Part shown: positions 8,070 to 15,234 of the stretch, piece after piece
Position numbering within the stretch: the first letter of the stretch is position 1
Layout of the letters: each line of letters starts with the position of its first letter
From: Bacteroidaceae bacterium
GTDB taxonomy: Bacteria; Bacteroidota; Bacteroidia; Bacteroidales; Bacteroidaceae
Assembly: GCA_017619335.1 (NCBI GenBank)
Contig: JAFZSP010000002.1
Span: 1-60,704, forward strand
Length of the DNA: 60,704 nucleotides
Reading direction: 5' to 3'
Position numbers and translations under genes: made by a program
Notes under the pieces: model-generated
Databases searched by the model: none
The model's input: the letters and a program-made list of their open reading frames with translations, nothing else
Told to the model about the DNA's origin: nothing

Positions 8070-9275
8070 CTATCCGAAATACTTGTCCATCGTATAATCG
8101 AGCAGCGCCTGCGTTTCCGCAATGCTCTGCTTCACCAGTTCCTTCTGTGACTCAATCGCAGAAATCTTCTCTGCAAATTGCTGCTGAAGGGAGAGAGGAG
8201 GAAGAATGAACGTCATTTTTCTCTGTTGTGTAATTGGCACCTGATTTCTTGTAGCCTGTTTCATTGTATGAATATACTGGCTTACAAACCAAGTACTTTC
8301 CATATATGATTTCAAAAATAGAGGGAGCAATCTTTGCTTATTGCAACGATAAGCCGTTAAAGAGGTGCTTAAAACAACTCTTTCTTCTGTCGTTCTTAAT
8401 AACGCGACAGGGCCAACGGTTGCATTATGAGCAAATAAGACATCCTCATTTTTCGCAATACCTTTTCTTAATGTATTAGCTTTCTTTTCTGTGAGATATT
8501 TTACTGAAGAAAAATCTATATACCCATCTTTAATATTATTAGCACCAATATATGATACTCCTTGTTCGACAAATTCTTCCCTCCTTGGATAATCACCACC
8601 ATGATTCCCGTCTAAATGGTACAATATAATATTATCTTGGATTAGTTTCTCCAATGTCTGACTTTCCCATTTATTAGGATTTGAAACAGGATCCCCAAAC
8701 ATATCATAGAAGATGGATTGAGCAAGTTTATCGAACTCCTTCAACTGCTCTTGCTTCACAGCAATCATTTCGTTCAAGCAATCCAACTCCGCCACAATCC
8801 GCTGCTGGTCGGATAATGGAGGAACAGGTAGCTTATAATCAGAGAGCCACTTCGTGCTCATGTTTTTCTGAGCAATCCCTTGTGAGTTTACTATACATTC
8901 ATTCTCAAATAAGTCAGAGTTCATGAGATGGAAGAGATACCTCAAATCTGTGGAAATACCCTTTAGTCGTAAGCAGGCTACACGCTGGTTTAATGCTGCA
9001 GGTAACAACTCCCGTTGTAATAATCCGACACGACCTACATTGCCAGTAAGTGATACTAGCAAGTCGTTCTCCTTCAACATATATCGTTGAATTTCTGATT
9101 GAGAAGACATGGGATAGAATTTTGGATCGTCATCGACGATTTCTCCTTTCTGAACATTAGTAATTCTCATTACCCTAATGCCATTATCTACATACTTTTC
9201 ACTTTTGAACGCAAAACCATTCAAAAGCATGCAGATATCTCCCAGCTTCTTATATTCCCACTTACTTCTATCCAT
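8070..9275 (-). CDS. hsdS: Type I restriction enzyme specificity subunit (HsdS)
   Basis: HsdS chooses the target sequence and pairs with two HsdM. Its 401 residues show two target-recognition domains (about 1-160 and 205-365), each followed by a conserved helical spacer beginning LPVPPLSDQQRIVAEL and LPPLSLQQQFAEKI. The central part contains FDKLAQSIFYDMFGDP, typical of Bacteroidota HsdS. The second domain is markedly more AT-rich than its flanks (about 8200-8680), consistent with exchange of the recognition domain. A Shine-Dalgarno-like AAGGAGGACGAG precedes the ATG at 9275, unusual for this phylum. The same string ends the upstream DUF1016 gene at ~9804. Confidence 0.93.
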   Translation of the reverse strand: MDRSKWEYKKLGDICMLLNGFAFKSEKYVDNGIRVMRITNVQKGEIVDDDPKFYPMSSQSEIQRYMLKENDLLVSLTGNVGRVGLLQRELLPAALNQRVACLRLKGISTDLRYLFHLMNSDLFENECIVNSQGIAQKNMSTKWLSDYKLPVPPLSDQQRIVAELDCLNEMIAVKQEQLKEFDKLAQSIFYDMFGDPVSNPNKWESQTLEKLIQDNIILYHLDGNHGGDYPRREEFVEQGVSYIGANNIKDGYIDFSSVKYLTEKKANTLRKGIAKNEDVLFAHNATVGPVALLRTTEERVVLSTSLTAYRCNKQRLLPLFLKSYMESTWFVSQYIHTMKQATRNQVPITQQRKMTFILPPLSLQQQFAEKISAIESQKELVKQSIAETQALLDYTMDKYFG

Positions 9276-9287
9276 TACTCGTCCTCC

Positions 9288-9725
9288 TTATTGTGTTACT
9301 GGCACCATTAACGTGTGATAGATATCGATAGCACCTAAATCGTCCGTTATGACGGACGGATTGCCTGAGGCTGTATCGGCAATTGTAATTATCGATTTTA
9401 ATTCGTCCGTTGCGACGGACGAATTGGCATCAAGCATTATCCAATTCTCATAGAAGAGTCTCATTTTCTTGAGGCTTGTTGCCGAATAGCCCCTTAATCC
9501 AGGCAATTCTCTACGCAGTTGATTGCTGATGGTTTCCAGTGCGCCTGTACCCCACACGCCCTTTCGTGTATGCTGCGAGATATACTTACCGATACCAAAA
9601 TACACTGTCAATTGTATGCGGTTACCCCCTTTGCAAGCCTCATACTGTCCTTGCAAAATGGCTTCTTTAATATCTGCAACAGCGCGTTGCAGTTTTTCGT
9701 CAGATATTTGAATTTCTTTATACAT
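9288..9725 (-). pseudogene. Truncated DUF1016 (YhcG-like) N-terminal domain protein
   Basis: The 145 residues correspond to the N-terminal domain of DUF1016/YhcG proteins: VYFGIGKYISQHTRKGVWGT, then LRGYSATSLKKMRLFYENW and NSSVATDEL. Full-length members continue into a PD-(D/E)xK nuclease domain after ~330 residues in all. Here a stop falls 12 bases before hsdS and the nuclease half is absent. Two perfect 6-7 bp palindromes (9341-9358 and 9404-9421, both CGTCCGT..ACGGACG) sit in its last third. It may be a pseudogene or a short partner lacking nuclease activity. It differs in sequence from the downstream-numbered neighbour at 9798, so it is not a simple copy. Confidence 0.7.
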
Positions 9726-9738
9726 TGCCTTATCTTAA

Positions 9739-9796
9739 TGCGTGCAAAATTACAAATATTTCTCCTTAAACTCCTGCTGCTTGGCAGCGTAACCTG
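9739..9796 (-). repeat. Duplicated 3' end of hsdM (copy in the intergenic region)
   Basis: The plus strand GCGTGCAAAATTACAAATA, then TTCTCCTTAAACTCCT and TGCTTGGCAGCG, matches the real hsdM 3' end at about 10972-11029 with very few differences. On the minus strand it encodes the end of HsdM (AAKQQEFKEKYL and stop) without the rest of the gene. It marks an insertion or recombination scar between the two DUF1016 genes. Confidence 0.85.
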
Positions 9797-9797
9797 T

Positions 9798-10946
9798 TCA
9801 TACCTCGTCCTCCTTGTTCTTAAATTCAGCTATCCATTCACGCAGTTTCTGCTGAAGCAGAGCTTTGTCTGGCAAACAAAGAGCATATTGCTGAGCATAG
9901 ATGTTGGCATCCTTGGGCAATGAAAGTTCGACGAGGGCATCGTTCTTGCGCTCACAAAGAAGAATTCCAATTGTTGGCTTTTCAAAATCTTCTTTCACAT
10001 AGCGGTCGTAGTAGTTGACGTACATCTGCATTTGCCCCAAATCCTGATGGGTGAGGTCATCCATCTTGAGGTCAACGAGGACATACGCCTGTAGTAACCT
10101 GTTGTATAGTACAAGGTCAATATAAAAATGGCGTTCTTCAAAAGTGAATCGCTTTTGTCGTGCTTCAAAAAGGAATCCTTTTCCCATCTCCAGCAGGAAG
10201 TCTTGCAGGCGACTGATAATGGCACTTTCAAGGTCTGTCTCGCTGTAAGATGCGTCAGGCTTCAAACCACAGAACTCTAAGACTAATGGATCTTTGATGA
10301 TATCTGCAGGCTTTTCAACTACTTGACCTTCTGTAGCCAGTCGCATCACTTCGTCTTTGTCTCTGCTCAGGGCTAGGCGTTCATAGAGGCCACTACCTAT
10401 CTGACGTTGCAGTTGACGCTTGCTCCATTGCTGTTTGAATGCTTCTATTTCGTAGAAACTACGTGCGTCAGAATCCTTGACATGAGTCAGTATTTGATAG
10501 TGTGACCAAGGAAGAACGAATTGGTGATTTAGTAACCAGTGGTTACGATTTCCTGTTGTTTCCAAATTCCGAACCACTGGCTCGGATTTTTCAATTGGCA
10601 CATCAGATTTCCGAACCAATGGTTCGGATTTTGCGTAGATATTATAGAAATTCCTTGCATTTTCAAGCGTATCCACCGACCACCCCTTGCCAAGACTTGC
10701 TGTAAGACGTGCAGAGACTCCTTTCAAGATTCCCTTGCCGTATTCTGCACGTAGCTTTCCACCTTGTTCGTCTTCAACAATATATCGGCCCACTTCAAAA
10801 TAGGTGTAAACCATGGCAACATTGACTGTTGACGCTATATTCTTTCGTGCTTCAACAACTAATGCCTCAATGCGCTTAGCCAATTGTTCGGCTCTTGCCT
10901 CGATGATTTGATTATTCTTCTCTATTTCGTTATTTATTTCTTTCAT
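9798..10946 (-). CDS. DUF1016 / YhcG family PD-(D/E)xK nuclease, ~382 residues
   Basis: DUF1016 proteins have an N-terminal winged-helix-like domain and a C-terminal PD-(D/E)xK nuclease fold, and are often found inside type I RM operons. Here residues ~1-110 are the N-terminal domain (VNVAMVYTYFEVGRYIVEDE). Residues ~150-370 are the nuclease part with the FCGLKPDASYSETDLESAI motif, EARQKRFTFEERHFYIDLVL and VLVDLKMDD, which contains the D..(D/E)xK-like catalytic strand. The linker between them has two SEP[LV]VR repeats encoded by DNA palindromes. The gene starts at ATG 10946 or 10952, just past hsdM. It is probably an accessory effector of the RM operon. Confidence 0.85.
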   Translation of the reverse strand: MKEINNEIEKNNQIIEARAEQLAKRIEALVVEARKNIASTVNVAMVYTYFEVGRYIVEDEQGGKLRAEYGKGILKGVSARLTASLGKGWSVDTLENARNFYNIYAKSEPLVRKSDVPIEKSEPVVRNLETTGNRNHWLLNHQFVLPWSHYQILTHVKDSDARSFYEIEAFKQQWSKRQLQRQIGSGLYERLALSRDKDEVMRLATEGQVVEKPADIIKDPLVLEFCGLKPDASYSETDLESAIISRLQDFLLEMGKGFLFEARQKRFTFEERHFYIDLVLYNRLLQAYVLVDLKMDDLTHQDLGQMQMYVNYYDRYVKEDFEKPTIGILLCERKNDALVELSLPKDANIYAQQYALCLPDKALLQQKLREWIAEFKNKEDEV

Positions 10947-10971
10947 TATCATATCTCAATTGTGTACGCAC

Positions 10972-11029
10972 TGCGTGCAAAATTACAAATACTTCTCCTT
11001 AAACTCCTTTTGCTTGGCAGCGAACTGAG
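10972..11029 (-). repeat. Original hsdM 3' end matching the copy at 9739-9796
   Basis: This segment covers the last ~14 codons of hsdM and the spacer that follows. Together with the duplicate it forms direct repeats flanking the intact DUF1016 gene, one immediately before and one immediately after. Confidence 0.85.
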
Positions 11030-12524
11030 CCTCAAGGGCCTCGATGCGGGCGAAGACATCTTTGGGGTCATCATAGATCACCTTCTCGCGCACCACCTCC
11101 TTATACTTGTTGAAGGTGAGGTCGTAGTCGTTCTGACGAATCTCGTCCACTGGCACAAAGAAGCTCTGATCCTTACGAGTGCGTGACGTCTCAGCATCCA
11201 GATTTTGCCAGCGCTGCAACAGGTCTGGGATATCGTCCTCTGCGGTTGGCGTACGCTTGGCATTCAGCGTGAAGCCATCAGCATGCATCTCGTAGAACCA
11301 CACGTTGTCCGTACCACCAGCATCCGTCTTGGTGAACACCAGAATGGCTGTCGAGACACCACTATAAGGTTGGAATACGCCTGCTGGCATAGAGATAACA
11401 GCGCGCAGACATTGCTTGTCGATGAGCTCTTTGCGGATGGCCATGTGGGCATTGTCGTTACCAAACAGCACACCATCGGGCACTACTGAGAAGCAACGGC
11501 CTCCCACCTTCAGCGAGCGCACAAACAAGGCCAGGAACAACAGCTCTGTGGCGTTGGTATTGGCGATCGACAGCAGACTCTTGCTGATGGTGCTCTTTAG
11601 CACCTTGCCTGAGAAGGGCGGATTGGCCACGCAGAGGGTATAGCGACTGGCATCCGTATTGTCCTCAGAGAGCGAGTCCTGATACTTGATATTAGGTGTA
11701 GGAATGCCATGAAGCAGCATGTTCATCGCGCCGATACGCAGCATGGTCTGGTCAGTATCAAAGCCATTGAACATCGTGGAGTAATAGCGCTTGCGCACAT
11801 CCTCGTTGGTCTGGATGGTGGCACGATTCTGATCGTAAATCTGACGGGCTGCCTCCATAATGAATCCGGCACTACCCATGGCAGGGTCGCAGATGACATC
11901 ATCTATCTTTGGCTCGGCCATCGTGATAATCATGCGGATGATGTGGCGTGGCGTTCGGAACTGACCGTTCTGACCTTTCTCCGACATTCGTGCCAGCATA
12001 TACTCATAGACATCGCCCATGGTGTCGGCATCCTCCATATCCAGCAGGTCAATATCATCGATAACACTCTGCAGCACGTCAGCCTTGGGGATGCTGAACA
12101 CGGCATCCTGCATATAGCGACTGTAGGCTGAACCACTCTCCTTGCCGATACCCTTGATAAACACAAACACGTTGTTGCGCACATGGTGCAGCATGTTCTG
12201 GGCAGAGAAGCCTTTGAACACTGACCAACGCAGGTCTTCATAGGCCACCTCCTGATTGGTTTCTGGGTTCAGCCACTTCTCACCTTTTTTAAACAGCGGA
12301 TTCTCAAGTTCGTAGCCAAACTCAATGGCGTTGCTCTCCTCATGCCGCTGCTTATCGTCGAGCAGTTTGATGAAGAACAGATACGTCAGTTGTTCCAGGA
12401 TGGTCACAGGCACCGTGATGCCTCCAGCCCACAGCGTATCCCATATCTTGTCTATCCGGCTCTTCACGTCGCCGGTGATTGTCGATGAATTCTGATTCAG
12501 ATTATTTGCCATAACGTTATTCAT
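10983..12524 (-). CDS. hsdM: Type I DNA N6-adenine methyltransferase subunit (HsdM)
   Basis: HsdM transfers methyl groups from S-adenosylmethionine to adenine at the site selected by HsdS. The ATG at 12524 gives 513 residues. It is supported by a -7 box at 12569-12576 that lies downstream of the longer frame's start, so the ~38 extra N-terminal residues are rejected. The N-terminal helical domain (about 15-150) precedes the SAM-binding motif DPAMGSAG at 213-220 (usual form DPACGSGG, so slightly divergent) and the catalytic NPPF at 301-304. The C terminus ends in a helix for HsdS contact. It is the first gene of a five-gene operon ending with hsdR. Confidence 0.93.
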   Translation of the reverse strand: MNNVMANNLNQNSSTITGDVKSRIDKIWDTLWAGGITVPVTILEQLTYLFFIKLLDDKQRHEESNAIEFGYELENPLFKKGEKWLNPETNQEVAYEDLRWSVFKGFSAQNMLHHVRNNVFVFIKGIGKESGSAYSRYMQDAVFSIPKADVLQSVIDDIDLLDMEDADTMGDVYEYMLARMSEKGQNGQFRTPRHIIRMIITMAEPKIDDVICDPAMGSAGFIMEAARQIYDQNRATIQTNEDVRKRYYSTMFNGFDTDQTMLRIGAMNMLLHGIPTPNIKYQDSLSEDNTDASRYTLCVANPPFSGKVLKSTISKSLLSIANTNATELLFLALFVRSLKVGGRCFSVVPDGVLFGNDNAHMAIRKELIDKQCLRAVISMPAGVFQPYSGVSTAILVFTKTDAGGTDNVWFYEMHADGFTLNAKRTPTAEDDIPDLLQRWQNLDAETSRTRKDQSFFVPVDEIRQNDYDLTFNKYKEVVREKVIYDDPKDVFARIEALEAQFAAKQKEFKEKYL

Positions 12525-12568
12525 ATTTGTTTTCTCTTCGTTTGCAAAATAATTTACTGATTTCGGCA

Positions 12569-12576
12569 CAAAGATA
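12569..12576 (-). promoter_or_regulatory. -7 box TATCTTTG for hsdM operon
   Basis: The minus strand reads TATCTTTG, a full match to TAnnTTTG, 44 bases upstream of the hsdM ATG. No clear -33 TTTG is seen at the right distance. The gap 12577-12945 otherwise holds the two hairpins listed next and no gene. Confidence 0.6.
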
Positions 12577-12806
12577 AAGAAAAAATGTAACGCAGGGAAG
12601 AAAAAAGGGAAAAAAATGCGTGAGGCCCCTTGATTCACATCAATTTCACGCTTTTCACCCTCGGCGTGCCGCCATTTCAGGGGAGTAAAATAATTAAAAG
12701 GAAAAGTGAAGGCCCCCTATGATCCCCCTGGGGGACGGAAATGTAAAATGAACCGAATCAGAGACTCATCACACTCCTGACAATTACGACCCAATCACTA
12801 CTACTG

Positions 12807-12852
12807 CTTGCCCGCGCCACTCAACACATGAGGACGCGGGCAAGTTTTTTTT
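12807..12852 (+). terminator. Plus-strand terminator between two minus-strand genes (possible sRNA end)
   Basis: CTTGCCCGCG at 12807-12816 pairs with CGCGGGCAAG at 12835-12844 (10 bp, perfect) and is followed on the plus strand by eight T (12845-12852). Both flanking genes are on the minus strand, so this terminator belongs to a plus-strand transcript not accounted for by any coding frame. Confidence 0.7.
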
Positions 12853-12885
12853 GTAATGGTATGCTCATGCCGAATGTTCCTAAAG

Positions 12886-12922
12886 ATTCAGCCCAAATCG
12901 GGGAGACCGATTTGGGCTGAAT
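12886..12922 (-). terminator. 16 bp perfect hairpin after the last PUL gene
   Basis: ATTCAGCCCAAATCGG at 12886-12901 pairs perfectly with 12907-12922 around a 5-base loop. It starts 24 bases past the stop of the 739-residue gene. There is no long T tract on the minus strand, but the length and position suit transcript termination or 3'-end protection of the PUL mRNA. Confidence 0.55.
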
Positions 12923-12945
12923 GCTATTTTGGTGGTTGGTGAATT

Positions 12946-15165
12946 TTACTTCACGATGGACTTTCTGCCGTTCTTCACGACGATTCCCTTGTACTGCTTG
13001 TTGACACGCTGGCCAACGAGGTTGAAGGTGACACCGGAAGTGACATTGCTCTTGATGCTGACAACTGCGGACGGGTCTGTGCCGAACTGGTAGGGAGAGG
13101 TGCCGGCACCTTCCTTGACGAAGAAGTTCTCGGAGCCTGTGAAGTTGATGAGGGTCTCTGTCTCGTCCTCGAGTTTCCAGATGAAGTCGGTCATCTCATA
13201 GTCGCAAGCTTCCTTGATTTCAGCCATGTTGAAGGCGATGCAACGCATGCCGTCGGCCTCGGAAGGAACGGTGAAGGTCTGCTCGAAGTCCTGCCACTCA
13301 TCTGTGAAGTTCACGTCACCGATGGCTGCCCAGTGCATGTAACCGCCCGGTTCGCCGTGGCACTGTGTGGTGGTCTTGGCAGGGATGGAAGACTTGTAAC
13401 GGAAGGAGAGGACAGTGGCCTCGCCAGCAGAGAGAGTGCGGTTGGCATAGAGGAAGAACTGGTTGTCCCAGGGCTGACCTGTGCCAGCTTCGATGCCGGC
13501 TTCCTCGTCGGCAGGCTGCTCACTGGATGTGAAGTCACGCTCCTGACCGTGTACGACGACGAGGGTCGGGTTGGCAACGAACTCGATGGGTCCCACTTCC
13601 TGTTCGCCTTCGAGCTTCACGAAGTTCATCTGCTTGTTCTCTGTATCCACGGAGATTGTCCAGACACCAGCTGCGGGCAGCTTGATCTTGGCCAGGCTGG
13701 CCTCGGTGTAGTTGGGCCACACTTCGGGATCGCTGACGATGGCGCCGGAGGGCTTCAGGGTAGCACCCTTGAAGGCAGCGTCATTACCACGGATGGTGGA
13801 AATCATGACTTCGTTGACCCAAGTGTCCTGCTTGCCCTTGGTGCCGACGGTGGCGACGTATGCTTCTGCGCCTTCGTCATAGACGAATTCCTGGGCGTTG
13901 TCAAAGTCATACTCGATGCCGGTGTTGGTGTTGGCGGAAGCGATGAAGAGGCCTTCGTCCAGCTTCATGGTCTGCCAGGAGAGGTCGTCGAAGTAGAAGT
14001 CTGTGGGCTCCTTGACGGAAGAGTTGAGGTTGAAAGCGATGGACCAGCCACCTCCCATGTCATCGGAGAAGGTGAAGGTGCCGTCAAACTCCTGCCAAGC
14101 CTCGTTGAAGGTGATGTCGCCGATAGCGTGCCAGATGAGGTAGTCGGAGGGGTTCTGATGGTGGATCTGGGTGTTGGTGGTCACACCGTCACGGTTGGCC
14201 TTGTAGCGGAAGTGGAGCTTGACCTGTGTGCCGGACTTCCACTCTCTCGGAGACTGGATCCAGAACTGGTTGTCCCAAGCGGAGGCGTCGCCCTCGGTGT
14301 CGGCCAGCGGAGCGCGCACGATGAATGCGTGGCCACCGCCATCCTCGTCGGAGAGTTCAACGATGTCGCAGGGGAAGGGATCCCAACCGCCATCGTCGTT
14401 CATGTTGCGGCCTTTCTCCTTACCCCAAGCGCAGACCTTGAAGTTGTTCTCCTGGTCGTTAAATCTTGTCTCGGCCATATCACCCCAAGGTGTCTCGGCG
14501 TCACCCATGAAGCCGGGAATGGGATTGCCATCCACGATGACGGGTTCACCGTCCTTGGTGAGCCACTCCTGCCAAACGACGGGACGTGTCTCCTTCTGGA
14601 AATGGGACACGGTGAGAGATTTCCATTCAATCTTTGCAGTGGAAGTGCCAGGCTGTACGCAGATGAAGCCTTTGCCTGCATTTGTGCAACCAGAAACTTC
14701 CCATTCTACTTCCTGGAAATCATCACTGGCAGAAAGAGACACCTGTGTCTCAACGAGCTTACCCCAGTTACCAAATTGGAGATTCATGTTGACGGCTTCA
14801 GAAGCCTTCACCACGGCCTTCAGCGTGTAGGTCACATCCAATTCCATGGAGACTTCACTGGCAATCATGTACTGACGCCAGGGGTTTTCTTCCAGTTCCT
14901 GCACATAGAATGTGGAACCATTCACGGTAACCTCGGTGCACTGGTCTGCTACATCAGCAAAACCGTCATCGCCCTCTCTCCAATACTTGCGGAAGGGAAC
15001 AGGGTCGTCAACCATCACTCCATTGATGATGGAAGGAGCATAACCCATCACATAGAATGGGAAATCATTTAGAGTGGAGTAGTCAATCTTGTAATCTTCT
15101 ACCCACTCAGCTTTTGCTCCCAGAGCGATGGCAAAGAGAGCAATCAGAGTAAAAATTTTCTTCAT
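12946..15165 (-). CDS. Secreted multi-module glycan-binding-like protein, 739 residues
   Basis: A signal peptide (residues 1-19, cut near AKA-E) is followed by at least three jelly-roll-like modules. Two of them share the pattern WDNQFW.QSPR/WDNQFFLYANRTL ... HWAAIGDV.F.. .WQ.F..TFT... ..IAFN, typical of carbohydrate-binding modules of CBM4/9/22 type. The C terminus (VTFNLVGQRVNKQYKGIVVK and NGRKSIVK) resembles the short sorting-like tails of Prevotella secreted proteins. No catalytic motif is seen. As the last gene of the PUL it probably binds the target glycan at the cell surface. The call is by fold pattern; the exact CBM family is not identified. Confidence 0.7.
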   Translation of the reverse strand: MKKIFTLIALFAIALGAKAEWVEDYKIDYSTLNDFPFYVMGYAPSIINGVMVDDPVPFRKYWREGDDGFADVADQCTEVTVNGSTFYVQELEENPWRQYMIASEVSMELDVTYTLKAVVKASEAVNMNLQFGNWGKLVETQVSLSASDDFQEVEWEVSGCTNAGKGFICVQPGTSTAKIEWKSLTVSHFQKETRPVVWQEWLTKDGEPVIVDGNPIPGFMGDAETPWGDMAETRFNDQENNFKVCAWGKEKGRNMNDDGGWDPFPCDIVELSDEDGGGHAFIVRAPLADTEGDASAWDNQFWIQSPREWKSGTQVKLHFRYKANRDGVTTNTQIHHQNPSDYLIWHAIGDITFNEAWQEFDGTFTFSDDMGGGWSIAFNLNSSVKEPTDFYFDDLSWQTMKLDEGLFIASANTNTGIEYDFDNAQEFVYDEGAEAYVATVGTKGKQDTWVNEVMISTIRGNDAAFKGATLKPSGAIVSDPEVWPNYTEASLAKIKLPAAGVWTISVDTENKQMNFVKLEGEQEVGPIEFVANPTLVVVHGQERDFTSSEQPADEEAGIEAGTGQPWDNQFFLYANRTLSAGEATVLSFRYKSSIPAKTTTQCHGEPGGYMHWAAIGDVNFTDEWQDFEQTFTVPSEADGMRCIAFNMAEIKEACDYEMTDFIWKLEDETETLINFTGSENFFVKEGAGTSPYQFGTDPSAVVSIKSNVTSGVTFNLVGQRVNKQYKGIVVKNGRKSIVK

Positions 15166-15234
15166 AATTGAATAAATTTTTGGGTTTGGTTAATAAAATT
15201 GAGTTAAATAATATGTTAATGAAACACTTTAAAA

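Noticed and set aside
13333..15072. Plus-strand frame of 579 codons opposite the 739-residue PUL gene, and similar long frames opposite the SusC and SusD genes
   Set aside because: Composition is low-complexity (Val, Gly, Leu, His rich), no homologous motif, and the minus-strand genes are clear.
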